The notes under the pieces are model-generated. The model did no database searches. It was not told the origin of the DNA and was given only the letters and a program-made list of their open reading frames with translations. Positions 1 to 9,860 of a stretch of DNA of 64,000 nucleotides are shown one piece after another; within the stretch, counting starts at the first letter, position 1; the number at the start of each line of letters is the position of its first letter. The stretch comes from Thelonectria olida (lineage: Eukaryota > Ascomycota > Sordariomycetes > Hypocreales > Nectriaceae): the NCBI GenBank assembly GCA_020736575.1, contig JAGPYM010000029.1, positions 372,001-436,000 of the forward strand. The letters run 5' to 3'. The position numbers and the translations under genes are program-made.

Positions 1-947
1 GTTTCCAATAGTGAGATGCTAAACGAAAGAAGCACATCCAAACTGGTTCTCCACCGCCAGGAAATCCTCATCGGCCTGTATTTATCTGGATGGGCTGAGG
101 GGCTCCCACCGACGCTACATGGAAAGAACCTCCAAGTCAGAGAGGCGGCCATTGGACTCATCGAGCATCTTACCGAGCCTGCGCAACGTGGCTTTGTTCA
201 TTGTTTTCCGATCAGCGTGTAAGCCTTTCTGCATGTTATTTTGTCAGATGAACTAACGGAGACAGAGTTGCGTTCGCTGCCGCGCCCCTCACGATGCATA
301 TCATTGAAGCCAAACTTTTGTCATCTTCCCCAGGCCAGACCAAGTCGACTTCAAATCAGTTGCGGCTCTATACCCTCATCCAAGTCATGAGGCAGCATCG
401 TCCAAGAGCTTTTGCTGTAGAAGCAATGAGCTCCCTAATTCGACGGGTTGTGGACATCGCTGAAGAAGGCTTGACTTTTGAATCATCGGGTTCTATTATG
501 AGTTGGAGCGACATCATCGCGCATCGCCCGCTATGCTACCTTCAGCTCACCATGAAGCTCGATATAAGTCTGAGTTGGTCGAACCCTCCGGAGAGTTGCG
601 GCTCGCCACAGAACTTGTCGGGGCTCTTCGCAAACAATCAGAGCACCATACTGTATCAACCATCGCCATTTTCTTACAGTCTCAGATCTAAACAGAGATC
701 GCCAATAGGTACTCCAAATCCCAACGGAAACGGCTCCAAATCTATTTCGCAAGGGCAGGGCGGCTCAAGCCTACCCATTGAGTCGGATGAAGAAGATCCG
801 AGGGTGGAAACCGATGGGGAGGGGGCACTCTGTATCAGCCCAAGCCAACTCATCAGAGACTCGGTAGTCCTTGACATGAGCACGCCTAAAGCTAGTTGCT
901 CCACGCTGTCTTTTCTACGTGACGTCTCGAGCCCACGCGTTGGATAA
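1..947 (+). CDS. Fungal Zn2Cys6-type transcription factor, 3' part only
   Basis: The reading frame is already open at base 1, so the N-terminus and any DNA-binding domain lie outside the window. A 47-nt intron (219-265, GTAAGC...CTAAC...ACAG) joins two blocks in frame, giving 299 visible residues. After the junction the helix-rich segment VAFAAAPLTMHIIEAKL, followed by RLYTLIQVMRQHRP and a SLIRRVVDIA helix, resembles the C-terminal end of the fungal-specific transcription factor domain in many Zn2Cys6 regulators. The last ~150 residues are low-complexity and Ser/Pro/Asp-rich. A nuclear regulator is the likely role; targets are unknown. The family call comes from remembered pattern similarity only. 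Confidence 0.6.
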
Positions 948-1814
948 ATACAGTCGAAGATTGTTGGCCTATGAACACCAGAAACTATGGTGAGGATCAA
1001 TGTTAACTACAACTAAGGAGAACGGAGAAGAAAGTATCGAAAACAAGCTCCATATCCTCGACTATGTACATACGTAGACTGTTTTTAGATGGATGATTTA
1101 TAACAGTCTTTCTTCTAACTGACGTATGCGGCGATAGTTGTATGTTACATATTCTGCCCCTACGTCGTATTGCCGTCTTGTCGTCAGGTGTTTATAAACT
1201 CCCCAATGACTATATGATTATTTCCATATTGGTTGTCACGTCTGAGTCGTATTTTGCCACTCCAACCTTTAGGGGGCAAACCGCCGGAGTGCATAAAGAT
1301 ATGTCAATGTCCCAAATCCTATTCATCTACTTGATATCTGTGCTTCTGAGAGCAACTATGGTCTGATCAACTCATTCCCACAGCTCGTCTCGCACACAAG
1401 GCCTTGATATTGATTCTCGCAAGGCAACAAGGGATCAAAGCGCCAACGACTTCTAGCTTGAGGACTTGGTGTCTCAAAATACCACTCCACACAAGCCGGC
1501 TACCGACCGTGGCTCCTTTATTCAGGAAAGCCAAGACGTCGGCCGTGAATACCTAAATCTTTTTAAACCCACCAAGATCAGTTCAATGTCAGCACTCGCA
1601 CTATTAGCCCCTGAAGAGCAGTCAAGGAAAGTGCCAGTCTTCGGTCAACCTCCGTCAGCAGCTGCTAATCAGCCGCAAGCACATATTCAATTTGGCAGAT
1701 GTGGTGGATAGGAGATTCAAGTACTATTATTGCCTAACTCTATTTCATTGCTATTATCATTATCCTATGCGTCTATTTCCATAGAGTCATTATTAATCCA
1801 GTCTCGTGATCTTC
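948..1814. other. Intergenic, no supported gene
   Basis: This stretch separates the 3' ends of two convergent genes. An 81-codon open frame (1466-1711, non-ATG start) has no recognisable domain and is not supported. I see no repeat or RNA gene. Confidence 0.5.
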
Positions 1815-2795
1815 TTAATAGGTATAAACCTGCTCGGCACCAAGGTCACCATACTGTCCTGAACCGAACGGAGACGAAGGAGTAACATCCTGGCCATTAA
1901 CATTAGAAACACCAAACCACGCGAGTTCCTTGTCCTGTACGACGGTAATCACGGCAAATGCAGGGGCGGGCTCTGCGACATATCCCCAAGAGACCCTAAA
2001 CTCAGAGCCATCCGTGCAAGGTTGGTCCGACCAGCTCTCTGTTGCGGCATTAGAGCCTGGCATGCGGATGACAGTGCATCGTTCGGTCTTGCCATCAGCA
2101 TCAATGGCGAAGTTGTAGTCGCAGCCAGTGTTTCCGTCGCCGCAGTATCGGGTCAAATCAACGATTGACCACTTCTTGCCCTCAATTGCGACGGGACTAG
2201 GATATGTAGGAGCGTTGTCATTGGGGACCGAGGTAGGCGCGGCAGAGGATGCAGCGGGAGGCACAACCGCTGCGGTAGTCTCGGAAATGACAGGATAGGT
2301 AAAGTAAGATGAAGGGCAGGAGCCAGGATGCGCAGGATTGCAGCCTCCAGGAATGCCAGGAATCGGAGTGAAAGTTGCTTCGACTGTTTCGGTCACAGTA
2401 GTGTAGTTAAAATAAGACGAGGGGCAGGATCCAGGGTGGGCAGGGTTACAACCGCCGGGGATGCCAGAGATAGAAGTAAAGGCCGCAGCGATAGATGTCG
2501 CAGTCGTGTAAGTGAAGTATGATGAGGGACAGGAGTTAGGATGGGCTGGGTTGCAGCCACCTGGAATCTCAGTCTTGGTAGGCTGTGCCAATGATGCAGT
2601 AGCACTAGCACAGTACTCGCGGTTGCGAGCATTGTCCTCGCCCAAACAGGCTGTCAGTGAGCAAGAACATGCAACTTCAGGAGTTCCGGCAGCGATGCAA
2701 GCCTTGTAGGTATCCTGACAGTCATCGCGGCGCGCAAATGTCGGGGCAGCAGAGGCAGCAGAGGCCAGAGCCAAAATAGCAATGAGGTCTTTCAT
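1815..2795 (-). CDS. Secreted Cys-rich protein with three 35-residue repeats
   Basis: This single-exon gene encodes 326 aa. The ATG at 2795 was chosen over an upstream open extension because it begins a clear signal peptide (MKDLIAILALASAASA), followed by a dibasic ARR that could be a Kex2-type site. Residues 26-62 form a compact cysteine-rich module (CSCSLTAC core). Three copies of IPGGCNPAHPxSCPSSYF start at about residues 77, 112 and 147, an exact 35-residue period. A Ala/Pro/Ser/Thr linker (about 175-205) leads to a C-terminal domain starting KKWSIVDLTRYC with paired cysteines. That domain resembles small secreted fungal proteins related to hypersensitive-response-inducing elicitors, but this is recall, not a search. 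Likely extracellular or cell-wall; the function is not known. Confidence 0.8.
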   Translation of the reverse strand: MKDLIAILALASAASAAPTFARRDDCQDTYKACIAAGTPEVACSCSLTACLGEDNARNREYCASATASLAQPTKTEIPGGCNPAHPNSCPSSYFTYTTATSIAAAFTSISGIPGGCNPAHPGSCPSSYFNYTTVTETVEATFTPIPGIPGGCNPAHPGSCPSSYFTYPVISETTAAVVPPAASSAAPTSVPNDNAPTYPSPVAIEGKKWSIVDLTRYCGDGNTGCDYNFAIDADGKTERCTVIRMPGSNAATESWSDQPCTDGSEFRVSWGYVAEPAPAFAVITVVQDKELAWFGVSNVNGQDVTPSSPFGSGQYGDLGAEQVYTY

Positions 2796-3961
2796 TGTGT
2801 TGAAGGGGTAGAGTGTAAATATGAAGGGAGCAGTTGCATATATGAGGGAAGATGTTGTTTGCGGAATTTGGAATTGATGGCGAAGATGCAAAAGGTCCCC
2901 TGTCACAGAGAGCTTTGGAGATATATATACTCGTTCGGCCTGTCTTTGAATCGGACTTCTAAGGCAGAAGCTGAACTTTACCAAATCAACTTCTCGGCGT
3001 CAACTTCTCGGCGTCAACCTCGAGGCGTCAACTTCTCGTATTGGGACAACTATCGCCTCCCGCTTTAGTTACCGCTTGAACCAGTTATTTGCCACAACAA
3101 CGGGCCTTTCTGTTAAGTTTATGATCGCATCAATGCTCTAGGGACGAGATACATAACTTCTAGCGTTGAGGCTTAAAAGCCTGCTAAGCTGTGATCAGAA
3201 CAAACAGAAGCGAGTTGGGCGAAGCATGTGGACAAATTGGAAAGATCTCCCAGTGCACAGTCCCCTTGACGTCAGAATCATGCTGAAAATACGAGAAACT
3301 AACCTGAGTCGTGCCAGTGGGCCTATCCAAGACATTTCAACCTTAACCGTTGTTGGATGGGCAGCTGGCGTCGATCTATCCAGCTCCGCCGTCCGGCCAA
3401 CCACTTAACTCCACTAATACGAGAGTTTGACAAGACCAAACCAGCATTTTTACATTCTTCATTCGCGTCGGAACATTTCCGTTGCGCGGAAGCTAAGTTA
3501 CTAAGATACCTCAAGGCAACTGAGGGGCTGACTACAGTCTGTATCCTCACGAATCGCTAATGGAAAGGAGAGATACGAAGACCGAGGAAAGGCGAAAAGA
3601 TAAGGTCTTCTTTCCGGAACCTCCATCTCTGAACGTCTGATAATTCCCTGTCTTCCCTCCCGTATTCCGTGACAGGCCCGATTGTGATTGCTGGACGCAG
3701 AAGGCTCATTTTAATGCTTGGACATGTGTTAGTACATGGAAAAGCTACAAATGGCCTTCGTGACTCTTTGCATTACCTCGCTACCTCCATCCTCAAGTGT
3801 CTTCAGCTCTTTTCTCTCAGGTTCTCTACTGACTTCGGCATTTCTCAACAATCATATGCAATGGTTTCAGTCATTCCAAGTATCAGTCGATGCTTGTTGG
3901 TCGACTGCATCCTGCAAACATTTCAACAGCACCCGAATACAACCCGATTGGGAGGAGCAAA
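2796..3961. other. Intergenic: promoter of the secreted protein gene, then no supported gene
   Basis: The first part is the promoter of the secreted repeat protein and carries the 14-bp tandem repeat listed separately. From about 3060 to 3961 several short frames are open on both strands, but none shows a domain, signal or intron logic that I trust. Confidence 0.5.
2986..3038. promoter_or_regulatory. 14-bp tandem repeat, 3.8 copies
   Basis: The unit TCAACTTCTCGGCG occurs at 2986 and 3000, a diverged copy TCAACCTCGAGGCG at 3014, and a partial copy at 3028. It lies about 190-240 bp upstream of the secreted repeat-protein start. Each unit holds a TCAAC (GTTGA on the gene strand) core. It could be a clustered regulator site or a plain minisatellite. 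Confidence 0.6.
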
Positions 3962-4834
3962 CTATGTATTTGAATTCGTTAAGAAACCTTTTGCCTGAGC
4001 GTTCTGAATGGCATTAAACCAGATGACGGCCATTTTCTTATATCCTTCATCGTTAGGGTGTGTTCCATCAACGAGTTCACCAAGTTGGGGTCCTTCAAAA
4101 CTATGCATGTCGGCAAGAACAATCCTTTTTTCTTCTGCCGCCTTCGATTCAACCAAGTCCCGGAGCTGGCTATTAGCATGCAAGGCTCGCGAGTTGATTT
4201 CCTTGTTCGCGTTCACAAGTAGTGTGGAGAGAACAACCGTCGAGAGGGGAGATGTTCGCCAGAGGTACTCGAGCATATGACTCATGCGCTCTCCAAAGAG
4301 ATTCATTTGGAAACCTTGGATGCAGTCATTGGATCCGGCGTTGATTGTGAAGACATTGGGGAGTAGTGTATCCACAGATCTCCTGGCTTTCTTTTCGATC
4401 TGGTCGAGCCTGTGCCCGCGCCACCCTTCGTTATTGCTGTTACTCATGGAGCCCGACTTACGTGAACCGACGAGAAGCACGTCGAAGTCGTTTGCGAGGA
4501 GCATATCGCGAAGTAAGTCTCTGTAACCATTGCCATTTGAAGATCCCACCCCGTATGTGACCGACCCTCCCAATGGCATTAGGCGCAGTGTGGTCTTCGT
4601 CTGTCGCTGCGACAAAGTATCTAGAAAAGAGCCATGTAAATAAAATGAAATAGCGGGCTTGCAGTTGACGGACGAACCATGTGGAGGGGCCCATGACTGG
4701 TAGACTTTGCTACAAGTCGAGAAGCCAGGGCCTGGTTGGGGACACTGGGCGGGGAGTAGTGGCCATTGGGCTTTACCAATAGCCAGCGACTGGCGTGAAA
4801 GAGGGATGACTGGTTTGATGCTTCGTAGGAACAT
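3962..4834 (-). CDS. SGNH/GDSL-type hydrolase, carbohydrate esterase family 3-like
   Basis: The C-terminal ~210 residues form an SGNH hydrolase. Block I is LRLMPLGGSVTYG with the catalytic Ser, followed by a GYRDLLRDML helix. VGSRKSGSM leads to the NNEGWRGHRLDQI segment typical of CE3-type enzymes. Block III is INAGSNDC with the oxyanion Asn, and block V is DGTHPNDEGYKKM with the catalytic Asp and His. The known role of this family is ester hydrolysis, often deacetylation of plant polysaccharides. The start is uncertain: ATG 4834 gives 290 aa but no convincing signal peptide. The region before the domain is open in more than one frame, so a 5' intron or a different start is possible. Confidence 0.75.
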   Translation of the reverse strand: MFLRSIKPVIPLSRQSLAIGKAQWPLLPAQCPQPGPGFSTCSKVYQSWAPPHGSSVNCKPAISFYLHGSFLDTLSQRQTKTTLRLMPLGGSVTYGVGSSNGNGYRDLLRDMLLANDFDVLLVGSRKSGSMSNSNNEGWRGHRLDQIEKKARRSVDTLLPNVFTINAGSNDCIQGFQMNLFGERMSHMLEYLWRTSPLSTVVLSTLLVNANKEINSRALHANSQLRDLVESKAAEEKRIVLADMHSFEGPQLGELVDGTHPNDEGYKKMAVIWFNAIQNAQAKGFLTNSNT

Positions 4835-5862
4835 TCTGGACCGGAAGCATCGAAGTGAGTTGACTCCAAACCGCTTCACCGCGGTGGGGATTCCCTAAGT
4901 CGGGTTCTGCGCCGGCCGCACGAAAACTTGCCGACGTTTAGTTCGGCCGAACCCTTTCTTTTCCGCCGATGCACTTCCGATCGATCGGCCGACACCTTGG
5001 GCCGCTGTGGGATCGCCCACCTTCCTGTCGCCAAGATGCCCGTGATCTCGACATCTGGAAATCGAATTGAGTGCTTATGGAGTCATCGTCCCCTCTCTTC
5101 GAGTTTATAAAAAAGAGCCCACCCCTCGGCCGCACGAGTATGCCGCCTTGATGGCCTACATCGTGTATTTCGAGTCTCGGCGAAAAAACTCGCCGCCGGT
5201 GCCCAATCATATCGCACTCTTCGGAAGAAAACTTCTCGAAACAGAAATCACGTCACGGTTTTGGGATCCGCTGTGTGTACAGGGTAGCCCCAGACCATCG
5301 ATAGTCATCCGAAGGAGAGTTATTTATGTTTCTTTCGTCTGTTTGTTTATTAAATACTCCGAGTTTGCAATTGAAGGGATTGAGTCAAAAGACCATAGAC
5401 CTGGTAATGAAAACGGTCGGTATATAATACATATCTACTGACACTGCGGCGGTCGTCCGTGGAGGACTACCTAGGCTGCTTCGACTGTGGTTGTGATTCT
5501 GAACCTAGAGTGGCTTCTTATAGGCATTTCAAGATATGAAGGATGGCAAAGTTGTCAAAGCTGTGCTCAAGTGGGTTTGAGGATGATTAACCGGTTTTAA
5601 ATATGATCAGCTACACATGTATGAGCGAGCTGAAGTCTCAAGTGTTTCTATTTAGTGACATATTGCTAAGGGATAGGGGGTTAGCTATTATTTTCCAATT
5701 TCACCTGTGTAATCAGCGGACCTGTTGACATTCATACCCGAAACCGAGAGTCTTCTTACGCATCACAGAGGAAGTCGTACAGTAGCCAAATGCCAAGCCT
5801 CTTTATTGAAGACTTATCTATGCAGCACTGGTCTGGAGAACACCATACCCTAACGGTAACAT
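4835..5862. other. Intergenic, nothing recognisable
   Basis: Short frames occur at 4938-5441 on both strands without recognisable domains. The composition becomes more AT-rich towards 5860. No repeats or RNA genes were seen. Confidence 0.4.
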
Positions 5863-6072
5863 CTACATCCTACCATAGACCAAGCCAGAACCTAGTCTTC
5901 TCAACCTCGAACTCCCCACGCAGCTCCTCCTCGCCGGTCCCCGTAACCAGAACCTGGTAACGACCCTTCTCAGAGATCCATTTCGACCGCTCCTCGTCCC
6001 ACCAGCTGTAAGTGCCACCTTTTCCACGACAGTCAACTCCTCGAGAGTTTTGTCGACATCGATTCGACCCAT
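5863..6072 (-). pseudogene. GH3 beta-glucosidase relic: N-terminus joined to C-terminus by a large internal deletion
   Basis: In one frame from ATG 6072 the sequence reads [20 protein letters not shown], which I recognise as the N-terminus of intracellular-type fungal GH3 beta-glucosidases. About 25 codons on, the +1 frame reads [20 protein letters not shown] and ends [19 protein letters not shown], the family's fibronectin-III-like C-terminus. Everything between, normally well over 700 codons including both catalytic residues, is absent, and the join is out of frame. The junction falls in a TACAGCTGG stretch that would suit both parental ends, consistent with a microhomology-mediated deletion (inference). 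It is a non-functional fossil and differs from the intact secreted GH3 gene at 25.5-28.0 kb. Confidence 0.75.
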
Positions 6073-6848
6073 GGTGTATTGCTATCGCTTTTTCGACTGC
6101 ATATACAATGGGTGTGCCGCTTTTACGAGGCCCGGTGGGGAGTAAAGTCCTAATGGTAGAAGATGCCATGTCTTATACCAAGGAACTTGCATACAGGGCT
6201 TCTCATATCAGATACTGGGTCTCGTCTCCAGGGTCACGAGCGGCCGGAGGATCGCGTCTTCAACCCCTCCACCGACCCCGGATTCAGGGGAAATGGAGAA
6301 TCGAGGTAAGTGGGAGAAATTTGTTATGGTTCAGCCATATTATGCCAACCTCCAGCGAGGCGAAATCTGGACTGGCGATTTTCCCGATCGCCCCGGGGAA
6401 CGGCCGAGGCCTGGAGAGCCTAACGAGGTTGGACGCTTCGCTGCAGCTCTTCTTCTCACCTTCGGAAAGAAACTCGGAGCCAGATCATGTCTGGAGTGGA
6501 GGTCTACTTGGGGCCGTGAGGAGGCAAACAGCAATGAAATACAGATAGAACCGTAGATAAGCCCTCAAGGTGCCTACAGAAACACGCTGGTCGCCTCCCG
6601 TTTCACCTGGGTGGCCTTCTTCTCCAATACTTGGTCCATCATCCCCTGAACTAACGTCTCTGAAATCTTCTTCATTATCTCATAGTTCGTGACCTCACTC
6701 CCTGCTACGGTCTTGACGGTGATGCTAACTCAGCCTTCTTAGCTGTGAGCCTGTGTCTACATCTGCTTCATCCTCTAAACCTCTAAAGCACCAAGTACAC
6801 GTTCATCGTGACATGTATCATTTCAATGTGACATAAATCGTTCTTCTA
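6073..6848. other. Intergenic with one coding-like fragment
   Basis: On the minus strand 6729-6574 is open for 51 codons with codon-like composition. It is rich in Lys/Glu/Val and contains TNYEIMKKISETLVQGMMDQ, ending VFL-stop. It lacks an upstream ATG and looks like the 3' end of a lost gene; I do not recognise the family. Plus-strand frames at 6012-6556 show no domain. Confidence 0.3.
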
Positions 6849-7727
6849 TTAAATCTGCTGCCTATTGCACCTTCCCAAATCCTTGAATCTGACGTTCCTC
6901 CACCTGCACTGCGCTCCAGGTCTCCAACGCCCCTCACCCGTCCAGTCGTCATTGTCGTGTACCTCGAAAGCGATGTGGCCAGAGGTCCCAAGGACATTAG
7001 CGACGTCTCCAGAGTGGTAGTTGGGCCAGGACAGGGTCTCGAGGTTGAGCTCTGCGATCTTCAGCCCGTTTATCCATGTGGTAACGGTCGGTAAAGCACC
7101 ACCAACACATCGAATGCGAAACGAGTTCCAGTCGGCCCACTTCCACGTCTTGATGAAGTCCTGGGGGTCGCACGCGTACGACAAGATATCAATCTTCTCT
7201 TGAGTGAGAGGCTCGACGGTGGTGGCTGGGTCCTCAAGTTTCAGACCAATAGGCTTGCCATTCTCATCCGTTTCGACATCAATGGCAAAGTTCATACCGT
7301 GGAAGCCGGCGATACAATTGCCGAAGAAACCACCAATATTGCCGGACTTGCGATGGTCAATGAGCACCTGAATACCCTCCATTGAGTCGCGGTTCCGGCG
7401 GATCATGACACCAGTGTCGACGGGCCAGTCAGGGTTGGCGTCGAAAGCAAGCTCGAATTCCCCAAATGCTTTCTCACTAACGAGGTAGCCCCCGTAAGAC
7501 TGGGTTGCCTGCTCGCCGATGACGACCCCGTTCTCGGCATACCATCTGGCTGGGTACTTCTCAGGGTTTTGAGGGATCTTGATATTGAGCTTTTTGAGGT
7601 ACTCATGGACGTGCTCTCCGCCAGGGTATCGCCAGCTGTAGATACGGGGAACGGAATGCCAGCCGTCGAGTGTCTTGCCGTCGAAAAGCGGAACAAAACC
7701 GTCTTCGGAGAATGTTTCGATGCTCAT
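6849..7727 (-). CDS. DUF1080 / 3-keto-disaccharide hydrolase-like protein
   Basis: This intact single-exon gene encodes 292 aa. The opening FVPLFDGKTLDGWHS is the hallmark of the DUF1080 (3-keto-disaccharide hydrolase) concanavalin-like fold. GGYLVSEKAFGEFELAFDA and NSGVMIRR-like strands (here DTGVMIRRNRD) follow, then WNSFRIRCVGG, TTWINGLKIAEL and, near the end, GHIAFEVHDN and WRNVRFKDL. This is the usual order of jelly-roll strands. Characterised members act on 3-keto-glycosides; the substrate here is unknown. There is no signal peptide, so it is probably intracellular. Its 5' end faces the broken regulator at 8.3 kb across ~600 bp. Confidence 0.85.
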   Translation of the reverse strand: MSIETFSEDGFVPLFDGKTLDGWHSVPRIYSWRYPGGEHVHEYLKKLNIKIPQNPEKYPARWYAENGVVIGEQATQSYGGYLVSEKAFGEFELAFDANPDWPVDTGVMIRRNRDSMEGIQVLIDHRKSGNIGGFFGNCIAGFHGMNFAIDVETDENGKPIGLKLEDPATTVEPLTQEKIDILSYACDPQDFIKTWKWADWNSFRIRCVGGALPTVTTWINGLKIAELNLETLSWPNYHSGDVANVLGTSGHIAFEVHDNDDWTGEGRWRPGAQCRWRNVRFKDLGRCNRQQI

Positions 7728-8337
7728 AGTGATGGTTTTCGAGTTGGGTGCAGAGGGAAGAGAAGGGCAAGAGACGAGAGCATTTGATCAACAACACCTC
7801 ACTCGGGCATCTCTCAAAGCCAACCATGTCGCTTTCTACTCCGCATCTGATCGATTAGTTACCGCTTTATCTCCACTGAATCGTCTTAACTCTTCGACTT
7901 GTGACGTAATATCTGCATGCAGGGTAGTTTGCCGCTGTGCAACCACAATTGCACACCACCTCAGCTTTCTCCGCACCGCGGACTCTCGGACACAGCACAG
8001 AGCAGGCCATCGGCTCCGTATTAATGGATTCCATTCGCTCTTCGCGACTTCGCTTCCTCCCCCAACGCCACCCGGACTCTACATAGACTGAGACGGATAC
8101 AGGGAGAGGCTTGCCACTTCCCGACGTTCCTTGTGAGCAACTAAACCACATACGGTGACAGGTTGTCCCCGACGTTCCCCATGATAACTTGAGCAAATCC
8201 CTTTGCCCCTGTCTGAACAACTTGGTTCCGTGATCATCTCACAATACTGATACTTTACACGCCTTGAGTTCAGCAGACGCGGACAATGCCGCTGTCATCC
8301 CCGCCTTCACAATCAGTCCGACAAGTGCCTGGATACT
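7728..8337. other. Intergenic, shared promoter region
   Basis: This is the 5' flank of the DUF1080 gene and of the decayed Zn2Cys6 gene. A long plus-strand frame at 7675-8091 is antisense to the DUF1080 start and has no domain. I see no specific regulatory element. Confidence 0.4.
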
Positions 8338-9801
8338 GTGTCGGATGTTTTCGCTTCGCCCCAAACAGGCATCGGCGGCAGCTCGGTATCGGCAAGTCGT
8401 GGAGCAAAGAGACGTGCCGTTCCGACCGTGGCCAACGGTGCTTCTTACCCCAGGGAAAGAGCATTGTATGCTTGCCAGGTTTGCCGACGCAGAAAGAGCA
8501 AATGCGACAACGCCCAGCCCAGGTACAGATTCTGCGCCAGTGTTGGCGCCGTCTGTACGTACGAATCAGCTAGTCAAGTGTTGTATTCGTAAGAGTCAAC
8601 ATTCCTATGGTAGCCAGTCAACGAGAAACTGATTGCTCCAAGGGCCGACGCTATGAACCACATTTTGTTGGAGCGCATCAACTGCATCGTATCGCTTTTG
8701 GAGGCCAAAGGCAACATTTCCATTGGCAATGACTTTCACCACACGCCTGCGTCAGAACCCTGCCCAAGTTTAAAACCTGAACAGCCAACTGACCCTTGCA
8801 CCACCGGCACACTAGAGAATCACCAATCCAGGTCCCATTGGAGTGTGTCGTGCCGAATTCTTCAATGGCCGATACTTGCTAAAGACGAATGGAGCACGTC
8901 GCTCAAGTCCCTCTTTGTGCCAGAGACTGATAGGGTGGCACAGAGCGGCCCGCGCCAACATGATATAATGGAAGAGGATCTCCCATTTCACATTCGTAGC
9001 TTTCTGGCCAATGTCCGCATCAAAAACCCGGTTGTGGATCACAAAATCTTAGTCTGATATGCACGAGATGCAGCAGAGAATGGTCTTGTATGGGACGGCC
9101 CCAGTTGCATGGTAGTATGTACGCTCTCCGAAGGGAAATTGTGCCACTGGAGGATTATTGACCACAATTGCATCTGATAGCCTCTGCCTTGGGGATAGCT
9201 TCTGAGTCTTTCCGCCGAGTCCCAACTTCACAGTCCTGCCGAGTAGAGTCCAATCTTGCCTTGGCTGACATTTACTACGCCAGGGCACGAACGCGCATCG
9301 GCCTTCTACGTATGGATTCACTGCTGTACCTTCAGTGCAACTTCCTCTCGGGAGTCTACCAGATGTACAAGCTTCGCCCGCTGAACGCATGACACTCATT
9401 TTACTCTGCATGCAATGCGATGCAGCTGTACTATCGAACGAGAAATGTTATTCCAACCTTTTCTCTTCCTCACAATTCATTCCACAGCACCCCTGCCGTC
9501 GATTGTCCATGACTTTGCGGAGCAGTGCTTACAAGCTTGTTATGGCTTGATTTACCTTTTTGATATACAGCACCGCCACCATGGGAGCTGGCTCATTGCC
9601 CGAGACGCGTTTCGGTGCGCCCTTTGTATTCTTGCGGCTTCGAGGAGCGGCAAGATTGTTATGCGCCAAGATTGGTGTCACTGTATTGAGATGGCAATCA
9701 GCATGATCGACTTTTGGGGAAAAGAGGCTGTTGATCTGGAAAGGCTAGCCAAAATTCTTGTTACGCTCTATCAAGAAACCGATGATACTAGCCAGACCTA
9801 A
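8338..9801 (+). pseudogene. Zn2Cys6 transcription factor pseudogene
   Basis: The 5' part encodes a Zn2Cys6 cluster beginning YACQVCRRRKSKCD, but the fourth cysteine is Tyr (RYRFC where PxC is expected, codon TAC at about 8524-8526). A plausible intron (8590-8640) leads to a linker helix (ILLERINCIVSLLEAKG). The fungal regulator domain continues but is broken. An in-frame TGA at 9055-9057 sits just before YARDAAENGLVWDGPS. A frame change leads to the ALADIYYARARTRIGLL block, a second TGA at 9390-9392 falls where RPLxAW is expected, and another frame change precedes the C-terminal block ending at 9801. Both stops can be explained as CGA>TGA and TGG>TGA transitions, as RIP produces. Its 3' end lies 59 bp from a convergent broken regulator. 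Confidence 0.8.
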
Positions 9802-9860
9802 ATAGTCCTATCCGGCAGTGGTGCAGCTTCGCAGAACCATAGAAATTGTGCAAAAATGCA

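Noticed and set aside
294..1000. Minus-strand frames of 73 and 108 codons opposite the first regulator gene
   Set aside because: They are antisense to a spliced, family-like coding frame and have no domain of their own.
7403..8091. Frames on both strands (up to 138 codons) overlapping the DUF1080 gene and its promoter
   Set aside because: Shadows of the DUF1080 frame; composition and motifs favour the 292-residue minus-strand protein.
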